Below are positions 48,640 through 62,380 of a stretch of 64,000 nt of DNA, piece by piece (the first letter of the stretch is position 1; each line of letters begins with the position of its first letter). Below the pieces are notes generated by a model. That model ran no database searches. It saw only the letters and a program-made list of their open reading frames with translations, and was not told the DNA's origin. Origin of the DNA: Volvariella volvacea V23. Taxonomy: Eukaryota; Basidiomycota; Agaricomycetes; Agaricales; Pluteaceae. Made by a program: the position numbers and the translations under genes. The stretch is from positions 523,979 to 587,978 of the forward strand of contig KB722741.1 of the NCBI GenBank assembly GCA_000349905.1. Reading direction: 5' to 3'.

Positions 48640-49081
48640 GTGGATTGTCGAGTGATTTGTTGGACGTCGCCCGTTTTTGCCAGCGTCTTTTGTTCGTTGT
48701 GGAGGAGACTTTTTCTTTTATCCCAGTCGAATATCTATAGCGTCCCGTATCGCATATCCTTTCGTCCTCTCTCTCCCCACACTCCCTACCCTCCACTTGC
48801 TCTTTTTTTCTTCGTGCGTGTCTTTTTTTCTCCTCCAAATCAAACCACCACACTCTTTTCTATCGTCCTTCCTTCGAGGGATATCCACCCGCCCACGCTC
48901 TCTACATCCTCTCCTTCTGTGTTTGCTTCGCTGCAACCTCTCTAACATCCATTTTCCTCTCCCTTGATTCCACATACCCCCGCCGTTCAATTCCTCCCCT
49001 TCCTTCTTTCTCTCTCCCCTCCCTCCCTGTTCCTCCCTGTCTCTAAAAAACACCCCGCCCATCTCCCTGTGCCCTCTTCCA
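48640..49081 (+). promoter_or_regulatory. Pyrimidine-rich leader of the nrd1-like gene
   Basis: About 400 bases dominated by CT and CCTT runs, increasing toward the ATG at 49082. CT-rich leaders near transcription starts are common in highly expressed fungal genes. No TATA box is obvious. Confidence 0.5.
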
Positions 49082-51541
49082 ATGGACGACTCTCAAACAG
49101 CGTTCGCAACTCAATATCCTTCTTACAATTTTGATCTCGATATGATGAAGGTCCGTCTTCCCTCCTGTATTTGCACATCAGCTAACACCCCTTCTGCCTC
49201 TCCAGCGTTCTTTGGAAACCCCTGGAGGTCCTGACACCAAAAAAGCCCGTTGGTCACCAACGTCCGGCTTCCCCGGCCCAGCCAACAATGCATCTGCAAC
49301 CACCAACCCTAATCGAGACGCATTCGCCAATTACGGTTATGGTCCTCAAGCCAGCATTGCTCAAGCAGGCTTCAACACTTCTGCTTCCTCCGCTGGTGGC
49401 TTCGCCGGAAACCCGCTCTACTCCACCCCTTCCTTGACTATCAACACCAACACCAACGGTGCTGCTATGGCTTCTCCGCTCAGCCCCAATCCTGCTGCTT
49501 TGCTGCAGCAAGGACAGGGCCAGCAACAAGGTGCTCAACAACAGCCAACTCCGAATAGTGCATACGGTCCCGCGTTTGCTGGATATAATGTATTGAATAT
49601 GCCCATGCTTAATAGTTTCTATGGTCAGGGTGGCCTCGGTCAAGTACAGGTGAGCGCGTCGTCCACTACAACTCGACCGACAATTGACCATTCCGTTCAG
49701 CAAAACTATGCCGCTCGTGTACAAGGATTAAGCGTTCAAATTCCCCCCACTTTCAATGCTGCGACTTTGGGTGCTATGAACCCGTCAAACGCTACTCCAC
49801 GAACCGTCTACGTTGGAAACCTCCCCGCTACTGCGTCCGTCGACGAGCTTCTCAACTTGGTCCATTTCGGTCCGCTAGAGTCCATCAGGGTCCTTCCTGA
49901 AAAATCATGCGTTTTCCTGTCATTCTTGGACGGTGCAACCGCTTCGGCATTCCACGCTGATGCAACCATCAAGAAATTGTCGCTACACGGCCAGGAACTC
50001 AAGATCGGTTGGGGAAAACCATCCCCCGTGCCTTCTCAAGTCGCTCTCGCCATCAGCCAGAGTAACGCGAGCAGGAATGTCTACTTGGGAGGTTTGGACG
50101 AGAACATGACGGAGGAACAATTGAGGGACGATCTCAGCCGGTTCGGGCTGATTGATCAGGTTAAGATTGTTAGGGATAAGAATATTGGGTTTGTTCATTT
50201 CCTCAGCATCGCCACTGCTACCAAGGTTCGTGATGGAAATTTTTTTCATTTCTATTGTTCTGGGTATTAACGCCACCTGTCACTCCGTCTTGCCAATTCC
50301 CGTGTTTGTTGACAGGTTGTAAACACGCTGCCAACCGAACCCGCATGGGCCGGCAAGCGTGTCAACTACGGCAAGGATCGATGTGCCTACATTCCCAAGT
50401 CCCAACAAGCAGCTGCTCAACAAGCTCAAGCCGCCGCCGCCCAATCGTTGGTGGCTCAATCTGCAGCGGCGTTGTCGCCCGCTACGGCTTTCTCACCCTT
50501 TAGCCCCTTCCCTCAGGGAGCGTTCTCGCCGATTGATGGCATGGGAGCTGCGGGTGTTCAAGGGGTGAACAGGACTGTCTACTTGGGCAATATCCATCCC
50601 GAGACTACGACGGAGGATTTGTGCAATGCGATTAGGGGTGGTGTGTTGCAGAGCATTAGGTATATGCAGGACAAGCATATTGCAGTACGTTCGCTCCTTT
50701 GTTTTGGGAAATGCTCCCGTGCTGATGCGGTTCTCAGTTCGTCACTTTCGTGGACCCAGCAGCGGCCATTACATTCTACCAAGTTGCAGCCTATCAAGGT
50801 TTGACATTGAACAACCGCCGTCTCAAGGTTGGTTGGGGCAAGAACTCTGGACCGTTGTCGCCTACCCTGGCGCTCGCTGTTCACTCTGGAGCGACGAGAA
50901 ATGTGTATATTGGTAATGTTGAAGACTTTGAGACTTTCACCGAGGAGAGACTCAAGAGGGACTTTGGTGAATATGGAGAGATTGAACTTGTTAACTTTTT
51001 GAAAGAAAAGTACGTGTTTTAGATTGTGTATTTATGACGCGCTCGCTAACAACACGGGCTGGCGTGGTCGTTATCGTACAGGAATTGTGCTTTTGTTAAC
51101 TTTACTAACATCGCCAACGCCATCAAGGCCATTGACGGCATCAAGAACAAGCCCGAATACGCTAACTTGCGTATCGCCCACGGCAAGGACCGCTGCGCCA
51201 ACCCACCTCGTTCGGGCCCTCAAGGCTCTGGCAAGCGTAGCAACGTAAACCACAACGGTGCCGGTCCTATCAGCGCTGAGCCCGTCAGCGCCGGCAGTGG
51301 TGGCGACGTTGGCGACGAAGGGGATATGGTTGTTTCCGAGGCGTTGGTGTTGAGCGCAGAGGAAAAAGATGCATTGGCGAAAGAGAACGATAATGTGACT
51401 AATGTTGTTGGGTCAGTGGGTTCCACTGCTGCTGCTGTGGACGATCAGGCTATGAATGTGGACGGTCCTAATGGTGTTTCTGCTTCTTCTGCTGCAGTTA
51501 ATGTTTCGACTTTGTCCTTGAACTCGGCTGCTTCCGCTTGA
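49082..51541 (+). CDS. nrd1: Four-RRM RNA-binding protein, Nrd1/Msa2 type
   Basis: CDS join(49082..49150,49206..50225,50316..50684,50738..51009,51082..51541), 729 residues. An N-terminal disordered half (Asn/Ala/Gln-rich) is followed by four RRMs with clear RNP2/RNP1 cores: RTVYVGNLP with [15 protein letters not shown] with [16 protein letters not shown] with IAFVTF, and [10 protein letters not shown] with [27 protein letters not shown] and IAHGKDR close the four domains. The C-terminus is acidic and Ala/Ser-rich. Fission yeast Nrd1 has the same four-RRM layout and binds stress and differentiation mRNAs in the cytoplasm; a similar role is inference. The 3' flank is T-rich over several hundred bases and may be a long 3' UTR. 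Confidence 0.88.
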
Positions 51542-54500
51542 AAAGGCGGAGCCACGCTGCTGGTGTTGAAGCTTTGGAAGTTGGGAAGTTGACCCGCACT
51601 CGAAGACTGGGAAGGTGGAAACGATTGAGAGGGTTTTTTGTGAAGGAGAGACGGAGATATATCGATATCGGGAACCTTACTGTTCATTCGAGTTGGTTCT
51701 TTTTTCTTCTCATTCGATTTTTTTATATGGGGCTTGTTCTGGTTTCGTTGCGTTCCTGAGGTTGTTCTTTTGTTGGTCTTGGAATTCGTTCGTCCCCCCC
51801 TACCCCCTACCTCCATTTCGCTGTACAGTTCGTATTTCGTTTTACATAACGACACTCCCCCACCCCTTCCCCCTTACCAACACTGCACCCTCTCGTTGTC
51901 GTTGGGTGTTCATTGACGCTGGCTCTAACGGTGATGATGGTGCACGCCTCGCTGTAGCTCCCCCCACATTCGTCTTTCCTGTTCCTCAACTCTTTTCTCT
52001 TTCCTTTTCTTTTCTCATTTCCTTTCTCCTCTTTTATGCCTACCTTTACCTTCTGATTCCCCATGCCTGTTCTTTCTGTTCTCTTTTTCTTTTTCGTTAA
52101 CAATTTCTTTCTTTCCCTACTTACCCCTATATTCCCCCCCACTAACACTTACCTTTTTTTTTACACTAACACTTTTTTTTACACCGTGTCTCCTACCACC
52201 ACCGACTTATAGCTACCAAACAAATCTTGTGTCATAAGATCTCTCGAGAGTAATATTGTCTTATTGGATACCCTTTTTGTTTTGTTCTCCTCCCACCCTG
52301 TGATCTGCGGCTTTTCGTGGCCTGTGTTTTGTGACTTGTGTGTGTCTCTCTCTGGCTTTTCCGATGTGACTTGACCTTGACTTGTTTGATGTGCTTTCGT
52401 CGTCGTTTGTCGTTCGTTGCTCATCGTTCGTTGTCGTTCGTCGTTTTGTCGGTTTTGTCGGTTTTTTGACAAAAAGAGCTAGAGCGGAAGTCTGTCGATG
52501 CCGTTTGTGGTCTGAAGGCTTCCTCGAGCTCTCTGGTTTTTGTGTTTTAACGTTAAATTAGAGCGGTAGTTAATGTCAATGGAGGTGTCGAATGTTGATA
52601 CTGATTAATTCGTGGAGCGGTTGTGAGAGGCTCACGCAAGGCCCTGAGTTGCAAAACTTTTGATGTATCACACGCGTCAGCGTTGGAGCTGCTCAGTCAA
52701 GCGGAAATTGCGCCGTGTTGCTCTTGCACCTGAAGAGCCTGTCATCGAGCGAGCGGACTAGGATGATATGCTGTGGTAGCTCGTAGGGTAGCCATGTACA
52801 AGGCCCTGGAACGACCCGGTCCGATGGAGGGCGAGGAATCGGCGCAGGAACGGAGTTTCGCTCGTTCCGTGCTGCCAAGTGCGATGTCTGATAAATATTG
52901 GGCGTGGGCTTGGGGGGTCCTCCGATAGCAACCCACCCGTGCCATGCCAGTGGGCGCTTTGGGGGTTGCACAGGCACAGGACAATATTATCAGGCACGAT
53001 GGTGCTGCAGAAACGGAAAGTCAGGCGGGGGAGGTACCTTGCGGATCACTTATGACACTGCTGTTTGCGGCAAATGGTTACTATCCAGTGTGAGACCGTT
53101 GGGCCTTGTGGTTGGACAGCGCCTTGACGACAAACAACGATTTGGGGCCGCCAGATCTGGAGGGCACGATGTGGAGTGGGATAGGTATGGCGTAAGCGTC
53201 CATTAGCCAAGGTCAGCTCTCGTTGTCTTTGTTGCTCCCGTCCAACCGAGCTATTGAGCTCGTCGCGCTGGCAGGCATCGATTCTGGGATCGATATCAGA
53301 GAGCACGAGCACGCGCTGGTGAACCCTTTCCCGAGCCCGTCTCTCCCGTCGTCATCATCATCAGCATCACCAGCCAATCGCCCCAGGTCCGTCATCAATA
53401 AAGGTATCTCAAGTAGGGTCCTGCTCCTGGCCTGGCCCCCATTTCCCTAATCAACCCTATTGTGGGAGTTTATCGCGTGTTTCTGGTACGGCGGGCGGCC
53501 ATCGTGTGGGTGTCCTGCTTGGGCTTGTGCGCGTGTTCTTCTCGGATTCCAAGCAAATTATAAGGACTAGTCGCGGTGGTAGAGTTGGCAACGTGGTGAC
53601 AAGAATCCCTACATCGGTGAGTGTACGACACTGTTGGAAGGCGATTGCGTATTTTTAACTTGTTCTGTATACGTTTAGCCTCCCTAGTTGAAAGCACAAA
53701 GGGTCATTATATCTGGTTGAGATCTGTCGTTGTCGTCGCTCGTATCCACCGACGAGTCGTCCCTCAGCGATATACAGTGCATACATAACGACGGCGAACC
53801 AAAGTGCACCCTCATACCTGCCTACCCGCGATTTCCCCTCAACCCCCTCTTTTTGCAGTGGGATTACTCATCCTCGACGGTTTATACCCCTCGCGAAATC
53901 AGCGGTGTTGGCAAGATCAATCAGAGACATTTTGACGCCTCGTGTTTGATTCAAAGCAAGTCCCTCCTTTCAACCCTTCATTGATATCATTCGTTACACA
54001 ACCACCCCTTTACATCCCTCCATTCGCCTCCTTCACACCGTTTCATATCATATCCCGTCGACATTCCAGCATACCCCCAAAAACTTTTTCGCTTCACACA
54101 TTATCAAAGCTAGGGCGCGTGGTGTGTCACCAAAGATAACCCTTGGAATCTCGTCATCCCAACCCGTTACATCATCGCACCCCAACTGCGCACCCAACAA
54201 CAGCGATTGATAGGCGGCGAACGCTGACAGGGAGAACGTCCCTTCTGTCCCGTATTCAACACCACAGATCACCTTGCGGCGTTCGACTACATCAAACCCA
54301 CCGTGCACCGTGCAACTGCCTCGTTGCCTCTTCATTGCCTGGAGCATTATCTCTCGACAACATACCCCTCCAATCCCCTATATAAAATCTATCCGCCACT
54401 CGCCCTCGCCCTTTGTACACCGGCTTTTGGTAAATCCCCTCAACCCCATTATACGGTATCATTAACCGTGATCGCTGTCATCACCCTACAACTTTTTATT

Positions 54501-54705
54501 TTAACTTAAACGATCAGACGGTCCGTCAGTCGTGCCTGCAGCGCCCTTTCGGTCTCTTCGCGTGTGGACGAGTGCTCAAATCAGGGCTTTGGGTGTTATA
54601 TCAAAAGAGTCCTTTTGTTGATATAACCCCCTCTTTCGATTTCGCCTCCAGTTTCACTCAGTATCATCTTCCCCTCCTTCTATTCGAGCTTGGGTAGCTA
54701 CACCT
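51542..54705. other. Long intergenic region
   Basis: Roughly 51542-52480 is strongly T- and CT-rich and probably holds the 3' UTR of the RRM gene. A GTCGTTC-rich, microsatellite-like stretch lies at about 52395-52465. The frames at 52690-53450 overlap on both strands without support. From about 53980 the sequence becomes C/T-rich, fitting a long leader for the gene at 54706. No RNA gene found. Confidence 0.4.
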
Positions 54706-57700
54706 ATGGCTACAACTACTGCATATATGCACGCGCAACAGAACAACCAAGATCCCCAAACCTCGCATTCACATTCCCTCGGGCACGACGCGGCACGGAT
54801 ACGAAAATCATCGTACTCCGGCTCTGCGTCCTCCTCCACACTCATCGTCACTCCCTTATCTTTCAAGATGCGCGAACGCTCCGGTGAGTCAACGCCACTC
54901 CGTGGCTGTTGATAAAAACGCAGTGACTGATCCCTCCCTCCGCGATTTGCGCAGCTTCCCCCATCTTCGCAGCTACAATTCTCGCTCCCCCTCCTCCCGC
55001 TTCAGCAGCCAACGCTGCTGGCGATCATACACCCGCACAATCTATCCCAAATCAGTCCAACGACCCCGCTCCCAATTTTACCCCTGCAGCAACAGCATCC
55101 ACCATGCCAACAATCCCAGGAACTGATATAGCGAGTAAAGGCCATCTAGAACCCCACGTTAGCAACCTCCCCCGCCGTCGGCGCACGCTCAAGAGCTCCG
55201 GAACGGGCGGTGCTGGCAGCAACGCTGCCAGTGGGCTAGGGCAGGGTGGGGGCATAGGGTTGGGCTTGACACTAAACTTGACTCGGAATGAGCGGCTCGG
55301 AGACGACCTTGAGAAGGAAAAGGACAGCTTTTTGCTGCCTAGTCCTATTGCGCTTCCCCAGCTGCCCGATTTGTTGATGGGCATGAGGGTCGAGGGCGAT
55401 GACCGTGGAGACAGTCATAAAGAGGAGGAAAGTCAACAAATGGGTGTTGCGACGCCCAACTTTGGGTTTGGCTCACAGAGTCAGATCCCAGAGATCAAGA
55501 AGGAAGACGAAGCTTCGACAGCTCAGTTTGTGCAAGTTCCCCCTGCTCCAGCGATGGATCGGCTCTCGGCCTCGCCTTCACCTTCACCTTCGCCGCTTTC
55601 GCAGATTCAGTTTGGTGGGAGGAGGAGCGGCAGTCCTGGTAAAGCACCAGCTCGCAAAGGGTTTTCGTTCACTTTGCCTGTACCCGAGTCCGCACCGGCG
55701 TCGATGACGAATATGAACTTGGGTGTACCCCCTTTGCGGTTCAACATGCCCCCTGCACCCGCATCCGCACCCACACATGCGCCCGGATTCGGGCCTATAC
55801 CTTCGCCTACTTCCCAGCCACAATCGCAACCCCCAGCGCACATGCACAATCCGAGAACGAGACAAATACCACGATACCTCCCCTTCTACCACACACCCGC
55901 CCAAATGGAGCAAGCTCGAGCCAGCGGGCGGAGGTTCCCGCCTTTTGTCCTCGCCCAGCCTGCGTTCAGGCTTGTCCCCGGCGGCGGCGATCTGGGGCCT
56001 GTGGCCGGTAGTCATCCCGGTAGTGGTGCCGTTACTGGGAAGGCCGATGCGGCGGGTGCGAGCTTCGGAGAAGGGGCGAGAAGTGGTGGGGGTGAGAGTG
56101 GGAGTGGGGATGCCGCCAAAGCTGATGCGGATATGGCGATTGCTCCTCCTCTTGTACCTCCCCCTCCTCCTGCTGTCGTTGCTACTGCTGCTCCTTCGAT
56201 TAGGAGAAACTTTGCGAGCCATGCTCTGTCCAACTTTGTGTCTCATCCTCCTTCGAGCAATACGAACACGTTTGGCTCGATACCCTCGAATTTGAAGAAT
56301 CTGCCTCGGCGTCGACGAGGAAGGAGGTACCAGCTTCAGCAGCTCGCGCAGCAGCCGATGACTGAGGAGGATGTGAAGAGAGAAAGGAGGAGGATGTGGG
56401 AGAGAAGGTGGATGGTGCAGGAGGTCGGGAGGAAGAGCGGTGTGTTTGTTGGGTATGTTGAGGTTGGGGATGGGAGTTATTGGGATGTCAGGAGGGGCGG
56501 TGGTGCGGGTGTGAAGGGCGATGAGAAGGGCAAGGGGAAGGAGAAGGAGAAGGAGGACGTGATCATGGGAGAGATTGAAGGGGATGCAAATGCGAACGGA
56601 GAGGCTTGCAATAACGTTGATGCTGGCGTACAGGTACCGAGATGTAACTGGGGAATGGACGAATGGGACGAAGATAAGCTCGAGGAGAGTCTACCAGACT
56701 TTGGTGGATGGAAGAGAGTCGTGGTCGTCAACACCTGGTTGGGGGTCGAGCCTCGTGATGCACTGGCGAGCGATGGGAAGGGAAGAGCTGATGAAGATAT
56801 CGCGTCTTCTTCCATCGGGTCGATGCGAATCAATCGTTCAGGTCCGACCGAGTCCGACTCGGACTCTGATATTAAATCAATCGACTTGATTATCGACAAG
56901 CACCACCCCCACTTTTTGGAGCGCAACGACCATGGGATCACGTCCTTGACGGAGGAGCAGATTCGCGGTGTGGCTAGGGTAGTCAAGCGATTGAGACGAA
57001 GTGGTGATACAGCTAATGAGGGGATGAGGGTGGGTGAGGGTGATGTGGGAGAGGGTGATGGGGACGAGAAAGTTGCGGTGCTGGTGTTGGCGAGATCGCG
57101 GTTGTGTCTGGTGGACGCTATTTCGCTGGCGGGATATCTGATCGTGGACATCCACAAGACTGGGGACTCAAAGCCATCGTCAGCGACGGCCTCAACAGTG
57201 GGCTATGCCCTGCCACCTCCTGTGGTCCCACCACCGACGTCATCGTCGTCCGGTGGATATACGATTCCAGAGTTCCCGGATGACGCGCAGAATGGGTACC
57301 ACGAAATCCACTCGCTATTCATGCACCTCCACAACTTTGGGTTTTCTACTACTACGAGGTCGTATACGCCTCCCTACTCGTCCAATGGGTACTCGCCGTT
57401 GTCGTTCTACGCTCGTACTAACGCCAGCGGGTATGGCGGTGGAGGGGGCAGTGGCGAAGGAGGCAGCTTGGGCGGGGGCGTGCCGCTGATCTCGAACAAC
57501 GGAAACGGGTTTAGACTGGGGAGGGCAGACGCTGGTGCTGGCGACGCTGGTGCGGTCGACCAGAGCCAGTATGCCGTGTATCCGTTCCACAATGGGATGG
57601 ACGACATTGACTACGAGGCAGAAGGCGATTTGGACACGGATGCCGAGGACGAGAGTGTTGGACTGGTGCCGGCATTGGGCAGTGCCCAGCAGGAGTCTGT

Positions 57701-57800
57701 GCACGCCCACGAGCACGAGCGGGGCCTGCGGGGTGTTTGGAGGGGATTGGTCAGTCGGGACGGGATGGACTATTTGGTCGAGGTCATGGAGACGGCGTAG
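54706..57800 (+). CDS. Large low-complexity protein of unknown function
   Basis: CDS join(54706..54883,54955..57800), 1007 residues. The intron is supported by GTGAGT and GCGCAG and joins the frame to the long exon; an internal ATG at 55104 is an alternative start. The sequence is rich in Pro, Ser, Gly and Ala. Islands look folded: PRYLPFYHTPAQMEQARASG (near 255), a Lys/Arg-rich helix (EEDVKRERRRMWERRW) leading to VFVGYVEVGDGSYWDV, then WGMDEWDEDKLEESLPDF with WKRVVVVNTWLGVEP, and a region with VLVLARSRLCLVDAISLAGY. The C-terminus is GVWRGLVSRDGMDYLVEV. No family recognised. Nuclear localisation is possible from the basic patches, but this is only a guess. Confidence 0.7.
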
Positions 57801-58020
57801 CTGCAGGTGTAATTTATTCCTTGCGAAGATGTACATGGCCGGGTGTCCAGCAGTACTTTATAGCATTTAACTTATGTTTTGTATACCACAATTCACTTGC
57901 TTTTGCCTTGTCCTGTGTGCGAACAATAAATTCGGCAGATGCCGGGCGGAGATTGGGCGGAGCACGAAAGGGAGGGTAGGCTCGTTGAGGTTGACTTGGT
58001 ACATCGTTCGGGCCAAAGGA
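57801..58020. promoter_or_regulatory. Short spacer before spt7
   Basis: Only 220 bases separate the stop of the upstream gene from the spt7 ATG on the same strand, so terminator and promoter overlap here. No TATA box stands out. Confidence 0.35.
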
Positions 58021-61000
58021 ATGAATGTAAGTCCCGTTCCTGTTCGTCGAAACAATCCAGCCTAATGCTCCCCTTTTTGCGCCCAGAATCTCCTTCGGAC
58101 GCTCACAGAAAGCAATGTCAAGTCCGCCTTCCCCGATACCGACTTCAGGCTTCTCTTGACAACGGTCAAGGAGGGCCGGGTAAGCTTCCAGCTCTTACAC
58201 CGTCTCGCAGTACTTATTTGGTCATCCCCACATGGCGCCTAATCTTGCCGCAACCACTCACTTTCCAATCCTCAATCCCATACCTCTCCGGCCTCAATCT
58301 CTCCGGCCTTGACGTCGTCCTGGCCCTCGTCGCCGTCGTGCGCACCAATTTGAAATGCCACCCTGACGTCGGGGTCCGGTCGTGCTCAGAAGCAGAGTTA
58401 CGATAACAAGCTTTCGGATGCGTTTTATGATGCGCTGGAGGGTCTGCTGCTGGACTTGAAAACCATCACCATTGTACGTCATTGTCCGTCACCACTTCTC
58501 CCGTCGCCCTCTCCCTCGCGTGCCCTTTGCGCTCGCTGTCCCAATATCAAATGTACCCCCGAACTCCACTCCGCTTCCGTCCCCCGCGTCGCCCCACCCT
58601 GCGATCCACGTGTCTCGTGTCCCTCGACGATGTCTGACCTCCTGCCTGCGTTGGTGTATCATAGGATAACCGTGATGCCGAGGCGTTCTTGAAACCGGTT
58701 TCCAAGGCGGAGGTTGCGGATTACTACGATGGTATGTCGTTCGTCATGGCCCCGACGCGTCTTGTCGGGTTTCTGGTTCGTTATAGTGACTAATTGCTTG
58801 CGACGCCGCGTCGAACAGTGATATCGAATCCCATGGACTTTCAGACCATGCTCAAGAAAGTCAAGCAGAAGGCGTACAAGTCCAAACGGGAGTTTAAGGA
58901 TGATTTGGAACTTATTTGGTCAAATTGTAATACTTATAATGCGGCGGAGGTGCGTTACTTCCCCTCCTCCCAATTATGCCTCTTTGCTTACAGGCTTGGT
59001 GCTCTAGAACCATCCATTACGACAGTGTGTAAAACGACTAAAAGCCAAAGCAGATACCCTTCTCAAATACATCACGGATCGAAAAGACAGAACAGACCCC
59101 TCCATCCCTGCCGAACTGGCATCCTCGCCCCATTCAAGACCCAACGGGCAACTAAATGGATATACCCTCTCTTCACACCGACGATCCCCTTCATACCCTA
59201 ATGGCGCTTCTAGTTCCTCTACATCATCCTTGGCCCGCACGTTCTACCCTTCATCATCTTCAACGAGAAGAGGAAGACTACGAGACACACCTTTCGCCGA
59301 CACCCCTGCTATTGTGAGGACACCGGAGGGTATGGCCAGCTTTCGACAGTTGGACTACGACGTGGCGAAAGCGATGACGACTTGGGAGGGTGCGAGCAGT
59401 AGTGGGAGCAGGAGGGGTGGGGAAGGATCGCTCGATAAGAAGAACGAGCTGTTGGAGAGATTACACGAACTTGCGCCACCATACGACTATGATGAAGCCG
59501 AAGACTCGGGTTCATCGTTGGAGGGCTCATCGGGGAATCTGACAGTGGACGGCGCTGTGGGCGAGAAACGAAAGCTGTAGGTCTCTCATAATGCTGTTCG
59601 CCTTCCTTCTCCCATTTTCTGTTTGTCATGAATCTTGATTTAGCTAACTTTGTGGCGTAGGAATGGTGTGAGCGATCATCGACCTCGGAAGCGTTCAAGA
59701 TTTAGTCCTTCGTATCCCCTACCGCTACCTTCAGATCAAAAACAACTATCCGAACTATGGTGGGGAGCCGTCCAGTCGGATTTTATGCTCGGGAATGGTC
59801 TACCTGAAATCCCATTTGCCTCCTCATCCGCCGTCGCGCGATACGCTTCATCGCAGGCATCATCATCCTCAATACCTTCAATCTCATCGTCATTATCATC
59901 AATACCCAGATCCATCGCTCCAACGACTCATCCACCCATAATAGGCGCCAGTCCATCCAAGAAAAAGAAAAAACGCAACAAACAACCCGTGGCAACAGAG
60001 CAGAACCCAAAAGCGCTGCTGACGATAATGAACAGTAATATCAAGGCAATGAAGAGGGTTAGGCATACGCACGCCAAGTTTGCAGCGTTGGTGTCGAGCA
60101 CGATGAATGCGGACGATTCGGGGGAGGGAGGCGGTGGGCTGTTGGATCCAGCAGCGGCCGGGTCTGCGCCGCCTCCGCCTCCGCCGTCGTCATTACCACC
60201 CGCTTTTGCCGTGGCAGGACCGTCGAACGGGTTGCCGCCTTTACCACATCAGCAACAGATGTCAACGGCTCGACACGCTGTGATGGGGTTGGGGGACGAA
60301 GATGGGCTGGGAACTGTGGATGACAAAGTCGACGAGAGAGCTTGGGTGGTGAGAGGACGAAGCGGGATTGAGATGGGAGAGAAGAATGCGGATGATTGTC
60401 TCAGGTGGGCGGGGATGAAGATTTTGGAGCATGTTGGATTTCAGGGTGGGTGGTTCTTCCTCACCGCTTCTTTTTTTCTCGTGGTTCCTGTTCTGTGTGA
60501 GCTGATGGGTCTTTGCTCCTTTTTTTATTGGGTTGGGTATATGCGTGTGCAGGTTCATCAAAGGTTGCGCTTGATGTGTTGACGGGAGTCACTTCTGAGT
60601 ACCTGTATAATTTTGGGCGCACGATACGGTTTCTTTGTGATAAGTTTGGTCATACCATGACACCCGAGGTACGTGCATTGGCCAACCCAAATATGCATCG
60701 ACTCATGCGGCATGTTGCAAACCGAAAGGAAATCATACTGCATACACTATTCGAGAGTGGAACGTCGAGAATACAAGACTTGGAACGATATGTCACGGAT
60801 GATGTTCAGCGGTATGGATCTAGGCTGGCTGATTTGGAGAAGAAGCTTGTTGCTGCGTACAGGGATTCGGTATGTCCATCTCTCGCGATTTTTTGGTCGC
60901 CTTTTTGCTAACCCGATTTGTCAGACATCTGGGGAGTTGTTGGACGATGAAGGCATGTTTGAAGAATCGGACGAAGAGCATGGCGTCCTCGCAACGTGCG

Positions 61001-62380
61001 TTTATCAACTGGGATCGGCTATGCCTTTAACTGACGCGTTTGTGATGATAGGGGTGACTTTGCTGATATGCTGGGAGAAGATTATCTGGGTCTGCGGGAA
61101 TTGGGTATCGCAGCGGAATTCGGGATGACGACGCTTACGATTCCGAGGAAGTTGCTCAAGGGGAGGAAGGCACAGAACAAGCCTACTACGTGTGTGTTTT
61201 CCCTATTCTTTCTGTATTCTTAATTGACGTATTTCTCTATAGCCCAAAGCCCAAAGAACCTCCACCACCGTATCCACCACCGCCTCCCTTCGTACCACTA
61301 TCCTCGGACAAAGTGGAAGATCAAATCGGTCTGCTCAAGCCTTACTACCAAAGCCGATTCACGAGTTTGGCTGCTTCCCAACCACCCCCATCTCTACCGC
61401 CTCCACCACCTCCACCACTATTTCCACCACCCTCGTTACCGAATCCACTCATTATACCTACGATGCCTCCACCGCTTACTGGTCCTGTTATTCCCAGGTT
61501 ACCGCCTCCCCTGCCCGGTCCATCCATTCCTTCTCTTTCACAACCTACGCCTTCTCAACCGCCGCAACCGGGTGTTGTCAAGTCAGAGCCAACAATACCA
61601 AGTATCACCGTCACCACCGCCGATGCTTCAACCGCCGCCACACAGCAACCGCCACAACCCTCACAGTCACCACTACCACCACCGCCGCTGCTACCTCAAG
61701 TACAATCTCCGCCGCCTGTTCTTGTGCTCACCGACGATGCGCCGTACCCCGCACAGGCCAAAATGGGACCCCTGGGTCAGATCACTAAACCTGGAAGTAC
61801 GGGCGCGTCGTCGAAGAAGAAAGCAAAGGGTGCCACGGCCGCTACGACGTCGGGGTCTAGTGTTCCTGGGACGTCTGTGATACCGGGTATCAACAATAGC
61901 TCGTCTACGGGCGATGCTGGGATGGGATTTGAGGGGGGAAGTGAGCTGCTGGTCATTGATGCTAGCGAGGGTATGACGCCTGGGCCGATAGATGCGCCTG
62001 TTGTGCCGGGTACTACGGCTCCGGTTGTTACTGTTACTGCGCCGGTCAATGGGGGAGATGGCGCGATGGGGTTCCCTCCTGGTGCGGGTGTACCCGGTAT
62101 TTCGGGTCCTGGGGGTGGTGGGGATGGCACGGGGAAGAAGAAGAAAGGTTCGAGTGTCTCCGGGTCTGGTCCTGGTCCTGGGAGGAAGAAGAAGCTGGAT
62201 CCTAACGCTGCTGCTGCCGCCGGTAGTAGTGGTGGCGGCGGCGGGCCGGGTAGTCTGCCGCAGAGTAGAGCTGGGTCTGGGCAACCTCCTGGTTCGTCGG
62301 GATCTGGAGGGGGTAATGGACAGGGACAGGGCGGAGGTGGGGGACAGAGTTTACCTCCTTTCGTTGTTGCTAGCGCGTGA
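58021..62380 (+). CDS. spt7: SAGA complex subunit Spt7 (bromodomain and histone-fold)
   Basis: Exon 1 is ATGAAT (58021-58026). Early exons are 58087..58179, 58390..58473, 58665..58731, 58819..58949, 59008..59576 and 59661 onward; the last ends at TGA 62380. The protein has roughly 1150-1200 residues. After the leader [10 protein letters not shown], a bromodomain spans about residues 35-150 ([30 protein letters not shown] and the acetyl-lysine-binding Asn in CNTYN). The Spt7-specific middle includes [19 protein letters not shown] and [18 protein letters not shown] histone fold follows ([39 protein letters not shown]), which pairs with Ada1 in SAGA. The tail is Pro-rich, then Gly-rich with KKKK patches, and is longer than in yeasts. 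Spt7 holds the SAGA core together on chromatin. Confidence 0.9.
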
